Assembly: GCA_024180945.1 (NCBI GenBank)
Contig: JAKSGN010000005.1
Location: 3,906,001-3,970,000 of the forward strand
Source: Macrophomina tecta
Taxonomy: Eukaryota > Ascomycota > Dothideomycetes > Botryosphaeriales > Botryosphaeriaceae
Length of the DNA stretch: 64,000 bases
Direction of reading: 5' to 3'
Positions 23,701-34,201 of the stretch are shown here, one piece after another. The notes beneath the pieces are model-generated. The model was given only the letters and a program-made list of their open reading frames with translations, searched no databases and was not told the DNA's origin. Position 1 is the first letter of the stretch, and the number at the start of each line of letters is the position of its first letter. Both the position numbers and the translations under genes were made by a program.

Positions 23701-24291
23701 CTCACGGAAGGATTTGAGGTCTGGAACCAGTCCTGGATTCTTGACCATGAACTCCATCAGTTGTGCTGGTGAGCCACCGATGTCGAAAAATTCCAGTCCA
23801 TTTGATGTAACAAATGTCTTGAAATTCCCATGTGTTGCGAGCCGGACGCGATGACCGTATCTTTCGCGCAATAGCTTGCCGAGAGCGATGAATGGTTGGA
23901 CATCGCCGCGACTTCCCACCACGTGAATGACGACATTCATCTGCGGTGGATTTGATGCAGAGTACTCGTTTCTTGTCGAGGAAGTATCACTGGCTGCCGA
24001 TGTTGCAGGTGTTTGGTTCTGGTCTTCAAGTGTTTCCAGCGCCGGTATCAATAGCCTCGACAGCCGGTTTGAGCGATCCAGAATTTGCATGTCGATGCGT
24101 CCATCCTCGGTAGCTGCTGCGCCGCCTTGGACACCGTTGTCATTGAAGCCGACATTGTTCCCAAAATTCAGGCTGCTGTATGAGGGAGGCGCTGGGTTGT
24201 TCAATAGACAATCGTCCTCCGGTGATTGGGATGAGGCGGGAACGTAGCGGAAGCGTTCCTCTGACTCACTTCGGAGCCGCTTGTCGTCCAT
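20704..24291 (-). CDS. Sterol glucosyltransferase-like protein with glycine-rich C-terminal module
   Basis: A single-exon gene of 1195 residues. Residues 1-115 are disordered. From residue 118 the protein has the GT28-type N-terminal domain (VVIHVVGSRGDVQPFIALGKLL). The UDP-sugar-binding C-domain of sterol 3-beta-glucosyltransferases follows, with FLADCPHDWLFPQVSAVVHH, HGGAGTLAAGLAAGKPT and VPFFGDQFFWG. Unlike ATG26, no PH or GRAM domain precedes it. Roughly residues 780-890 carry a Gly-rich helical segment (GLGFYDGFTGLITQPIKGA...GLVWGSLGVLIKPGAAVFGLPGY). This recalls the C-terminal amphipathic modules of VPS13/ATG2-type lipid-transfer proteins, and would suit membrane contact (inference). 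The last 250 residues are disordered. Likely role: glucosylation of sterol or a related lipid at a membrane. Confidence 0.88.
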   Translation of the reverse strand: MDDKRLRSESEERFRYVPASSQSPEDDCLLNNPAPPSYSSLNFGNNVGFNDNGVQGGAAATEDGRIDMQILDRSNRLSRLLIPALETLEDQNQTPATSAASDTSSTRNEYSASNPPQMNVVIHVVGSRGDVQPFIALGKLLRERYGHRVRLATHGNFKTFVTSNGLEFFDIGGSPAQLMEFMVKNPGLVPDLKSFREGDVNRRRKDIEQILHGCWRSCVDPGDKPAHMDSGSEIEVASTMSSSSQPPSPFVADAIIANPPSFAHIHIAEKLRIPLHIMFTMPWSPTQAFPHPLSKITSTNTDLHLRNFVSYALVDMLMWQGLGDVINRFRESELFLAPLGLGSAAGLIHRLKVPVTYCWSPSLLTKPRDWPSTIDVSGFFFLPTDTSAYTPPSDLAQFLAAGPPPLYIGFGSIVVDDPSALTQTVLEAVRRSGQRALISRGWGNLGGSALSTPPDNTIFFLADCPHDWLFPQVSAVVHHGGAGTLAAGLAAGKPTIVVPFFGDQFFWGSIVARAGAGPDPIPHKQLTPEKLSCAIGTALLSQTRERAAELGVKLASENGPERAARSFHRGLKVYNKRCAVYPPRTAVWWHAKARTRLSALAAAVLGAEELLDFADLELYRPCEYDTDEGPWDPVSGGAGVLLGTLRSLGAGIADIPSALKKEHAASGAGSSNGSRTPTSTLRPASTPGSRRSSVEDMRAVSAGDVARHRLETEFGPQRSMTASPSVQRSFTSSSSRSGWDGASIHSTSSKRSRILSAGVKAPMDLTLSIAKGFHNAPKLYGDPTVRKNKKVTGIASGLKEAGKELGLGFYDGFTGLITQPIKGAIHEGPIGLAKGLVWGSLGVLIKPGAAVFGLPGYSFKGIYMELSKHSGKSEKNYLVAARMAQGLEELATVSPEAVARIVAAWKKLVARTPGYELKGKGKQRTLETHGSLHGAWSEFRHRHGSQRSVGGRQGAGAPAARRSFEVQRPWNAAGMGRQGVPAHPDFTSSGIPQDYRGEHGAADEDLPQYEEVEGSTAASTVPYDSRTVISELDSRTIISELDASPTQVSSRQYPPEKAGLHEPTSREPEYMVSPISPSSDGRPQSADSAAPHIRESVAMAMSNGYSPTVEEASYGIMTRGERFEPRQNLDGITELEAPEQHAGDEASGRFSFVEGDDQEITRREGPGEVQGRTENETSAAPVRSSSIAKDSTLRP

Positions 24292-25650
24292 GGCTCCCGA
24301 TGTCTTGTCCTCAAGGACGGTCGATGGTATCAGGTCAGGAATCTGCGCGAGGAATGTGCCTGCGAAACTTCCGGAGGGGCTCAGTATTTAATATCTGCAG
24401 CAGATAAGGCTGAAAGCCACCGGAAGTTCCCACATGTTGAAGAAGACAAGATCTACAAACAGACTCCGCTAAGTCTTCGCCAAAGTTAAATCGGATCTTT
24501 ACGCAGGTCGCTGGCCCTCGAAGCGCTTGGGGCTTGTTTACGTGTCAGACCCGACTACGAGAACGACAATGCGAACTAACGTGGTAGATGAATCCGAGAG
24601 GAATCCGAGCTCGTCCAAAGTGGTTCCTTTCCTGCGATGCGGAAGTCCCTTTTGAAATTTGATCAGTGGAAACGGGCGACACATATCAATTCCAATCGTA
24701 AAGACCTTAGATACGGTGCTTGGAAGGTATCGGCCGAGCTAGAGTTGGTGCTGAATCATATGGTTGCTGTCGCTCAAGGGGGCTTGTGTCCAAAGCACTA
24801 AACCCCGCCAGGGATCAACAATCCGAATACGAGAATGGTGTCGTCTCGCGTACATCGATACACGTTCCCTTTCCGCACAGGTTCAGGATAGTCGGCTCCC
24901 ATAAGCATTCTAGTAATCAATATCCTGCTCACCCAAATTAGCAAGATCCACACAAGCGCTAATGCAGACATTAGGAATCCAATTAAATGATTACGGCCCT
25001 CTATAATGATTGCCGCCACGCATTTCATCCTGTCCGTTACTCCTGCCGCAGTCACCGCAGTCGAGGTAGCCGTTCACATCTATATATCCAAGAGGATTTA
25101 TGACTTACGTAAACCATTGAATGCCTCAATCACATATGCATACACCTATCATGCTTAAAACTTGGGGCTCATATTTGCGCGCGGCAGTGATGGACTGTAG
25201 TGTTTCCGGATGTTCCGGAGGTGTCCACTGAGAAAAAGCGCAACAGCGCTTGCTAAGTCGAACATCCTGTCGAAAAATCTCTGTCTACATCGTAAAAAAT
25301 AATAGAGATCAATGAGAAGCCACTGGATTTCTCTTATTTTACCCCCAAAAACGCTTGACGCTCACAGTAGTGACGGAAGCTCAGTGAGCTATTCGACGCA
25401 GCACCTGGAGGAGATGGGAAGAAAGAATAATGAGGTGGTGTTTGTTAATACTTTAAGCGAGCAACGAGTCCGTAATGCATTGGTGGTTGGAGAACCCAAA
25501 AAAATACTCCCGGTGGCCGCCATGCTCTGTGAAGCCTTACGCGCCATATAGAATGGAAGAAATCGTGCTCCCGCCCCCCTTTCTCTCTCTCTCTCTTTCC
25601 CTCCCCCTCCCCCTTCACGGCTGTGGCATAGAATGCATTTGTGGCATGCG
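24292..25650. other. Intergenic region upstream of the glycosyltransferase
   Basis: Promoter and leader of the minus-strand glycosyltransferase, then sequence without a convincing gene. A CT dinucleotide tract lies at about 25580-25600. A short minus-strand frame at 24798-25055 has one hydrophobic stretch but no other support. Confidence 0.45.
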
Positions 25651-27317
25651 TTATGAGTAGCTCCTAGCGTCCGAATCCACAGACCTGGGTCGGTATAGGC
25701 CCGATGGACTGCCGCTAAAAGCACTGTCGCGCCTCTTGGAGCGCTGAAGCTGGCTAGGATCATTGTCTTCTTCTGAACTGTCGTCGTTAAGGATCTCGTA
25801 GAGATTTGTCGGCTTTTGTGGCTTGACTCGGCGCTGAGAAGTTGATCGGACTCCCTTGCACAAATTGGGGTGAACGCGTTGTGGCAAGGGCTCCGCGCAC
25901 ACATCCGGAACAAAGTTAATCTTGAGAAGCCTATAAGGCATTCTGGACATCATGCACGTCCGTGCAAATCCGCAGTTCTGTATGGAGTTCGTATGGATGA
26001 TCATGTCATTTCCCTCGACCTTGATCTGGAGAATGACCAGATTGTGGATATGTTCCATATCCTCTCGGACGACCTGCTCGGTGAGGATGCGTACTGCATT
26101 GCACAGACGCAGAATACGTGTAGCGCCGTTGTTGATGATCTTATTGTAGGTAGCTCGGTTAGGGTAAAATTGTCGATTGGCCCAATCAACATTTACCTGA
26201 ACAACGTTGTAATCATTAATGACTTAGAATTCGGCTCCGAGATCAGCGACCTACGCGCGTGTTAATAATATAGATATCGTGGTTTCTGACGTGGTTCCGG
26301 AAAGCTTCAGCATCAGCAGCGCGGAAATAAGAGATGCATGCGGTGCGGTCGTTTCGGCGGCAGATGTCAAGAAGCATGCCACCTTTGACATGCTCAAGGA
26401 CATCAAGGAGTGAAGTGTCTGGTGACAGACCAGAGACCTCCAGCGTGCGTTGCTCCTTAAGCGGTGGATGCTTCGTCCCGGAAAGGGCTCCACTTTTGTC
26501 ACCAGCTTTGTCGTCAGGTGGCTCAGTTTGGCCAGACATGCGGAACGGCACTGCTCCTGAACTGTCGAACGATGCGAACCCTCCCAAATGGGCTGGCTTA
26601 GATATCTTTGCTACAGAGGAGATGACGCAGTCATGTGAGATGGAAGATGGTTGCGAGTTCACATCAGCCACCGACGGCTGACCACTGGCTCCACAAGCCT
26701 CAAGACCGGCGCCAAGACCACGCTCGTGGCTGCTCTGATCTGTCGAGACGTGGGAGGGGTAGTTTTTGAAGCTGTAAGAAGTGTTTAAATGCGCGGCTGT
26801 GCCACGCGGCTGGATGTACATGGCGAGGGTTTCGGGTAGAACCCCGTCTTCAAGCAAGTTCTTCCGGAGGTCGACTAAGCCGGATCAGTGGCAATCACGC
26901 CACAACTGATCAGACAACTCACGGTATTCTGTAAGGCAACGCGTCTATGGTGGCCAAAGTCAGTACCAATTTTAAGACGCTGGACAGGTCATCCGGACGA
27001 GTATGACGCCAATGCCTTCTTGGGGTAAAGACTAGTGTTCTCACCAAGAATTCATACTCGAATGGAGAGATTTGCAGGAAGGATAGATCCACAGCATCGT
27101 ACACAGGAGCCTCGCAGCAAACTAGCGTCAGATTCGGCCAGGCGCACAAACGTCAACGCGATGAACGTACGGATTGGGCACTACACTTGCGTTAGCATGC
27201 AATATCGGTGAAAAGTGTGGGCGCTGACACTCACCGCATGAACAGAAGGCGAAAGTATTGTTGATCGATGCTGATTCTATCGCCGAAAGCAGTCGCGTTG
27301 GCTACTGATGTAGCCAT
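25651..27317 (-). CDS. RRM-domain RNA-binding protein (5' exons unresolved)
   Basis: Two exons are firm: 26874-26255 and 26196-25651. Their intron (GTAGGT...TTCAG) joins HDIYIINTR to VNVDWANRQFYPN in phase. The region around 26450-26255 reads as an RRM: RTLEVSGLSPDTSLLDVLEH, KGGMLLDICRRNDRTACISYF, then ADAEAFRNHV. A second RRM-like part follows with ATRILRLCNAV and EHIHNLVILQI. This is the architecture of fungal Nrd1-like RNA-binding proteins, and is probably involved in mRNA regulation. The C-terminus is acidic and Ser-rich. The true start may be the ATG at 27317. It opens a plausible exon to 27235 (MATSVANATAFGDRISID), but I could not phase the one or two very short exons between 27235 and 26874. 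Confidence 0.68.
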
Positions 27318-27635
27318 GATGAGGTGCCAGGACGGAAGCAGAACGAGGTTGTGTGATAGGAAACTGAGGTAGCCTTCTGCAAAGGGAAGCAAGCTATGGC
27401 CGCAAGGCTAGTCCGTATCGGGGCTGGAAGATCGCCAGGATCTGAGCTTGGCAGCAGCCATGCGGTATGACGCGCGCAGGTCGCGCATTCCCAAATTTTC
27501 GGAGCTCGACAGTGACAACACCGCAAAACCCGCCCGTTGATGGATCGCAACCATGGGCCGCCTTCTCCTCCGCCACCTCAGCAGCAGCTAGCAGAGACTA
27601 TCCCGGCCAGCACAGGCGATGGCGGGCATTCGCTC
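27318..27635. promoter_or_regulatory. Divergent promoter, RRM gene / BCS1
   Basis: A 318-base head-to-head region between the proposed RRM start (27317, minus) and the BCS1 start (27636, plus). No TATA box is evident and no further coding is supported. Confidence 0.4.
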
Positions 27636-29111
27636 ATGTCCCAGCTCACCGGGAATCCCTACTTCACCGCTGTCAGTCTTGTGGATGCATATGCCAGGGC
27701 GCGTGGCTGACAGCTTATCTACAGGGCTTCGGTCTTGCAGGCCTCGCTACGTTTGGTCGCATAGCCCAGCAGGGGATCAAGCGTGGTGCAGTGCTCCTCC
27801 GGCGCCGCTTGCTCGTCGAGCTGGAGGTCACCAAGAATGACGATGCCTATCCGTGGTTGCTCCAGTGGATGTACCACCGCGGCCATGCTCTGGGTTCCGA
27901 GGCTGCTGCTGAGGCTATGCGGTATGTGGTTATAGCTGCTGCTGGGTCAGGATTTGAGTTCTGAATTACTGCCCAGGCACACAGAGAGCCGCGGTTTGCT
28001 CGATTCGATCGCACAACGAATTACTCCTCGTATGCACCACCTTCAGCTCAACACGACAACCTACAAGCGTTCCGATGGCGCGCAGGTGACTGATTTCTAT
28101 CTTCGGCCTGGACATGGGAAACACATAATCCGGTACAAGAATGCTTGGATGATGGTTAGCCGAGAGCGCCAGGGTACATACCTGGACGCCCAGGGCGAGC
28201 CTTTCGAGACCGTCACGCTCACGACCCTGCAAGCGCACAAGCATGTGTTTGAGCAACTTTTTGCTGAAGCTCACGACATGGCCCAGCAGAATCAGGAGGG
28301 CAAGATCATTGTTCTTGTCCCGGATGCCTTTGACTGGAAACAGTTCGGACAACCGAAACGGAAGAGGCCGCTTGAGTCGGTGGTGCTTGAGGAAGGGGTC
28401 AAGGAACGCTTGATCGAGGACCTGCAGGAGTTCATCCACAAGCGCAATTGGTACTTTGATCGGGGAATTCCGTACCGGAGGGGCTACCTGCTGTACGGGC
28501 CGCCGGGAACGGGGAAAAGCTCGGTTATTGAGGCAATTGCGGGTCACCTCAATTTCAACATCGCCATGCTGAATCTGAGCCAGCGGGGCATGACTGATGA
28601 CCGGCTGCAGCTCATGCTCACCAAAGTGCCGCCACGGACGCTGGTGCTCCTGGAGGATGCAGACGCTGCCTGGGTGAATCGCAAGCAGGCCAACGAAGAA
28701 GGATATTCCGGGGCATCAGTCACGTTTTCTGGCTTGCTGAACGCAATGGATGGCGTGGCCAGCGCGGAGGAGCGCATACTTTTCCTGACGACTAACCATG
28801 TGGAGCGGCTAGACGAGGCGCTGATACGGCCGGGTCGGGTGGATGTCACGGTGCGGATAGGAGAGGCAACAGAATGGCAGATCCAACAACTCCTGGAGCG
28901 CTTCTATGGCGAAGCGGATCCCGACGGCGCGGGCCGGCAGAGGTTTCTGGCAAAGGCGCGTAAGCTCGGCCTTGTTGGGGTGTTGAGCCCTGCCGAGCTC
29001 CAAGGGCTGTTCCTCTACAACAAGGAGAATCTGGATGGCGCTATTGCGAGTTTGGATGAGCTTGCATCGATGCACGCGCATTTGGCCCGGAAGATGAGCC
29101 CCTCTGAGTGA
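27636..29111 (+). CDS. bcs1: Mitochondrial AAA chaperone BCS1
   Basis: Three exons: 27636-27671, 27725-27921 and 27977-29111, giving 455 residues, close to yeast Bcs1 (456). The short first exon encodes MSQLTGNPYFTA, the typical BCS1 opening, and joins GFGLAGLATFGR, the single membrane segment. The BCS1 N-domain follows. The AAA module has Walker A GPPGTGKSS near residue 252, Walker B LVLLEDADAAW, sensor-1 LFLTTNHVERLD and arginine-finger region IRPGRVDV. Bcs1 sits in the mitochondrial inner membrane and translocates the folded Rieske iron-sulfur protein into complex III. The window also encodes the complex III subunit QCR8 about 13 kb away; the two are not linked in an operon sense. Confidence 0.95.
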
Positions 29112-29930
29112 GATGGGCCGGGGTTGGACGGTACCCATATGTACAAATGTACTCTCTCTGTAAATGTATGCGAAAAATGCTCGAATGACGCTGCTACGCT
29201 TGCGGCAGAGAGGCCTGGGAGCCGCCGAAACAACACCACTGGCGGGAGGCGCGGGAAGTCAGTCTCAGGACAAGGGCGACAGGTCCGACGCGGCGATACG
29301 ACAAAAGGCCGAGGCGAAGCCTGGCTGCAAGGGACGGGCCCTGCTCGCGCGGATGTGTGACAGGCCGGTGACGGCAGCAAGTCATGCGCGCATGCGGAGA
29401 GCAGGGTGGGTTAGCAAACAGAAATTTGCAGAGCGAAGCGACTCACCGCCGCGCGTGCCGCTGTGAAGACCAGGGCATGCCCCCACGTTGAGTCACGTTC
29501 CGCATTTCGCCGCTTTATCGCACGGCGGATCTAGCCTTGTTATCTGATGGAAAGACCTCATCAAGCACCATGCGTCCCAGAAGCCTGGCACGCAGCTGTC
29601 CGTCACGCAGTTAAGGCTCTTTAGTGACGCGCCGGTCGCACGCAGCCCGCCGAGCGCGCGGAAAAGGCGCCGGCCTGTCTTTCCACGTCAGGTGCCTGTT
29701 GTCCACGTCTATACGACCACGCCTCATCCGCGGCGCCCAAGCTAGATGGCCTGTCCAAGCCGCAATCCCGGCGCACAAAAAAAGCAACCCGTGAATGCAG
29801 CCACCTCCTCGATGCTGTCTGCCCTCCGCCCCGCGCCGTACCACCTCCCTCTCACTCTTCGCCCCGCCGCCCTCCCTTCTGCACTCGCGTCTCGGGCTCC
29901 AGCACCGCCCCAGACGCGCCCGACCACGCT
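29112..29930. other. Intergenic region, BCS1 to OPT transporter
   Basis: 3' flank of BCS1, then the OPT promoter and leader, which is C/T-rich from 29780 to 29925. No coding sequence or RNA gene is supported. Confidence 0.45.
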
Positions 29931-32900
29931 ATGTCCAAGGTCCCGCTGCTGATGCGCTCGTCGCCCGCCCAGGGCACCGGCTCCTACGGCGCTCTGCCCG
30001 TCAACATGCTGAGCACGAGCAACGAGAGCTCCGCCGACGAAGACACGCACGACCTCGACCACGCCTTGCGCACCGGCAAGCGGAAAGCACCCTCGAACCT
30101 GCGCGCCGCCGACGCCACTGAGGAGGAGGAAGCCGAGTCCAGCAAGGCCGCTCGCAGTCGCACTGCCTCGACCGGACGCCTATTAGACAACAAGGGGACC
30201 AAGCGCAGTCGCAGGAAAAGTCTGCCCCATTTTGGCCTGCCGGATGAGCATACCACTGCCGTCGAGGCGTGGGTGGGCAGTCTGGACGGGGAGATGGAGT
30301 CTGGCCTCGAGGGGAGATTCAATCCCAAGGCTGGCATACCAGCTGCTGTGCCTGTCGAGGACGAGACAACCTCCGACTCTGCTCAGTCCGATTGCTCGGA
30401 AGCTATTGAAATCGACGGCTCCCAGGATGCGAGCTCCGACGCTGGGGACGGAGTCCAGGACAAGGCCGCTGAGGAAAGCCCTCCCGACGACTCTCCCTAC
30501 CCTCAGGTGCGGGCTGCGGTGCGGCCTTCCGACGACACATCCCTATCCATTAATACCCCGCGCATGTGGACTCTGTCCATACTTTTCTCCATCCTCGGCT
30601 CTTCCACGAACCTGTTCTTCTCCCTAAGATACCCTAGTGTTAGCATTACACCCGTGATCGCCCTGCTTCTCGTCCATCCTCTCGGCTTACTTTGGGATCA
30701 ACTATTCAAACGGCCCGACGACCCGGCCGAAGTCTTCACGAATGGGTCAATTCACCACAGGGCCGCAGACTCGCACGAGTACGGCTCGAATGGCGCAACC
30801 AGTCTACAATCTAATGGCGACGGGAATGCGGTGCATGTCAAAAAGAGGCGCGGTTGGGCGCGCTCCCTCCGGCTCTGGCTGGCCCAAGGCAGGTGGAACG
30901 AAAAAGAGCATTGCTGTGTTTATATCAGCAGCAATGTCTCCTTTGGCTTTGCCTTTGCTACAGACGTATGCTCCTCCCGCGTATTTTTGACGCTCCACTG
31001 CTGAACCATCGCCAGGTCATTGTCGAACAATCAATGTTCTACCACCAGAAGCTCACCATTACCTACCAAATCCTTCTCACTATTTCTACCCAGGTTCTCG
31101 GGTATGCCCTGGCAGGACTTACCCGGCGCTTCTTGGTCCGACCTAGTGGAATGATTTGGCCTGGAACTCTCATTTCGACGTCCATGTTCTCCACCTTGCA
31201 CAAGCAAGACAACGCACCCGCGAACGGATGGCATGTCTCGCGCATGCGCTTTTTCCTCTACGTATTCCTGGGTTCCGCAGCATTTTACTTCCTGCCAGGC
31301 CTCCTTTTCCCTGCTCTGAGCTACTTCAGCGTCATCACGTGGTTCGCGCCAAAGAATGTCGTCGTTGCCAACCTGGTAAGAATCATAAGCTCGTCAAGTG
31401 CGCGGATGTGCTACTAACCAATGTTCAGTTTGGTGTTGCTTCAGGTCTCGGTCTGTTTCCCATGACATTCGATTGGTCGCAAATTGCTTATATCGGATCA
31501 CCTCTGGTCGTTCCGTTTTGGGCTGCACTGAATATTGTTGGTGGACTGGTCGTGGTAATGTGGATCACGGCACCCATCATGTGTAAGTATGCGATGTTCC
31601 TGTTTGATAGTCTGCCTGCTAAGTCGATGCGACAGACTACTTGAACGTCATGTACTCATCGTACATGCCCATTCTCTCTGCTGCTGTCTTTGACAATACC
31701 GGCCGACCTTACGATGTGAGCAAGATTCTCACTGACAACTTCCTCTTCGACGAGAAGGCATATGAGAACTACAGCCGTGTCTTCTTGCCCATTACCTATG
31801 TCCTGAGCTATGCATTGCAATTCGCCGCGCTCACCGCTCTGCTCTCGCATACGGCATGCTGGCACGGGAAGGACATTCTGAGGCAATGGAAGGCATCTTG
31901 GAAGGAGATCAAGGGCCAGAAGGACCAACCGGGCTACGAGCAGGTTCCACAAGAAGAGCGCCCTCTCCGCCATAAAAAGTCAACTAGGAGCATGACTGCT
32001 TCCATGCCCGACTTGGACAACATGATGGGCGCGGAAGATGTTCATAATCGTCTGATGAGACGGTACAAGGATGCCCCGATGAGTTGGTATCTCTTGACTG
32101 GAGTCATCATGACCGCCATTGGGATTTTCGTGGTCGAGTAGTAAGTTTCAGCCCCTACCTTGGAAACGATATTCTAACCGGACAACAGCTACCCTATTCA
32201 CCTACCGTGGTACGGTCTTCTGCTCGCATTGGGCATTTGTACCGTTCTCTTCATCCCTATCGGCATTGTGATGGCAATCACCAATCAGCAAAGCAGCTTG
32301 TACCTCATTTGTCAGCTTATCTGCGGTGTAGTCTTCCCCGGGCGACCTGTTGCCAATATGGTGTTTGTAACCTATGGATACATCACCTCCACTCAAGGCT
32401 TGAAGTTCTCGTCAGATCTCAAACTCGGTCACTATATGAAGATCCCCCCACGACTTTTGTTCATGCTTCAGCTCGCGGCCACGATTGTCTCGAGTCTTAC
32501 GCAGATCGGCGTGTTGAACTGGATGCTCGCGAACATTCCCGGAGTCTGCACGCCTGAGGCCATAAACGGATTTAATTGTCCTATCGCCCGGGTCCATTTT
32601 AACGGAAGCATCTTGTGGGGTGTAGTCGGGCCGGCAAGGTTTTTCGGACCCGGAGCTTTGTATCGGCCGCTTGTTTGGGCCTTCCTCCTCGGCGCCATAG
32701 CTCCCATAGGTGTATGGATCCTCGGCCGAAGGTCGAAGCACAGCGTCTGGCGGAAGGTTAATCTCCCAGTCCTCTTCGGCAGTCTCAGCTGGATTCCGCC
32801 AGCAACTGGCCTCAACTTCTCTGTGTGGGCAGTTGTTTGCTGGTTGTTCAATGACTTCATCCGGACCCGCAAGAGCGCTTGGTGGAAGAAGTACAACATG

Positions 32901-33150
32901 ACTCTGTCAGCAGCGCTTGACTCGGGTGTTGCGGTAGGGGTTGTGGTCGTGTTCTTCGGAGTCATTTATCCGGGCTTCAACAAGGGATTCAGCTGGTGGG
33001 GTACCGAAATCTTCAAGCAGGTGAGTTTAACCTTTAATCAATCTATCTTGCAGCAAGCTAATGCACGCGTCCACATAGGGTTGCGACTGGAAGGCATGCC
33101 CATACCGGACGGTCGAACCGGGACAACACTTTGGTCCGGACGCATGGTGA
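29931..33150 (+). CDS. OPT-family oligopeptide transporter
   Basis: Six exons: 29931-30965, 31016-31375, 31429-31582, 31636-32140, 32189-33020 and 33079-33150. The junctions are all in phase and give 985 residues. Residues 1-200 are cytosolic and acidic/Ser-rich. Multiple membrane segments follow (for example MWTLSILFSILGSSTNLFF and YLICQLICGVVFPGRPVANM). OPT landmarks include SPLVVPFWAALNIVGG and YITSTQGLKFSSDLKLGHY, which is close to the family's Ser-Asp-x-Lys-xGHYMK element. The tiny last exon encodes CDWKACPY...HFGPDAW, the conserved OPT C-terminus. This is a proton-coupled importer of small peptides or glutathione-like compounds, in the plasma membrane or an endomembrane. A variable 70-residue loop near 30740-30890 separates early segments. 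Confidence 0.94.
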
Positions 33151-34201
33151 TGATGACGGATATGAAAACAAGAACGAAAGACAAAAACACGGCCGCCAGA
33201 GAATAACGACAATCCGAGGAACGCAGGATGGAAGCGGTCCACGGATGCATTAATGATACCCTTCACCTTTGACGATTAAGCATTTTCCTACCTAGACGTA
33301 TTGATAGCATGTTTGTGGATTTCCGATTTTGGAATATTGCAGTCCAGAACTGTCCTTGATTGAGTTTTGAAGTTTGGACTTCGTGGCACAGATCTTTTCA
33401 CTTTTTGGTTGCATCTGATTTGCCTGCATAGAACGCGTGGTCAGTTCTGTTGACTCGTTTTTGAGTTCGCCGCGAGTTTGGGGCGAGCATAGCGTGCATG
33501 GGTTAAGGCAGATGGTTTTCGAAGCATGGCACATTTAGTGGTCTTATACGCATCCGAGGGAGAGATAGGCATCAACGGGCGGGTACGGAATTGCGTTGGA
33601 TTTATCATACGTGGGCGGGTGAGAGGGCTTGGTTCCGCCCGGCCACGTACTGCAGCACAGCAAGAATAGCATATTAGACAAGAGCTTCTGGATTTGTACA
33701 TACGACGGGCACAAAACACACTAACGACAGTGTATGGAAGGCGAGCCGCAGCCCCTATGCAATCGGAGCGTCATGCATGCAGACTGTGCGCGTCTCCCCG
33801 GCTCGCGGAAGGGCAGGGAGCTCAAGCTCAGAGCGCACGTGATCGGTGGAAGTGACCACACTTCAGCACCTTCGGGGCCAGCGAGAGCTTAGCTAGGCCG
33901 CCCTCTCTCCGCAACGTCACCCCGAAACCACGACGGAATACCACGATCCACACGCGCGCCTCGAGCCAGAAAATCCGTGCCGCATCCTGGCTGACCGCTT
34001 CTTCCACTCTACCTCCCTTCGCTTCCCCGGATTTAGTCCTTTCGACTTGCGCAATCGCCTCTTGCAATCGCCTTTTGTCGCCCGCACTCTCTTCGCCGCG
34101 GCACGCAACCCTCCCCCCGTCGACCCCCCGGACAGGCCAAAATAAAAATAAAAAAAGAACAACTGCAAAAAAAAAAAAAAAAAAGGGAAGAGGAAACAAC
34201 T
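33151..34201. other. Intergenic region and YIP1 leader
   Basis: 3' flank of the OPT gene, then the promoter and leader of YIP1. The leader ends with a run of 18 A (34167-34184), 17 bases before the ATG. No further gene is supported. Confidence 0.5.

Noticed and set aside
17893..24291. Biosynthetic gene cluster made of the GMC enzyme and glycosyltransferase
   Set aside because: No core synthase (PKS, NRPS, terpene) or dedicated transporter nearby, and ribosomal and housekeeping genes are interleaved.
24798..25055. Short minus-strand frame with one hydrophobic helix
   Set aside because: No good start context, no homology recognised, and the surrounding DNA looks like promoter; not enough to call a gene.
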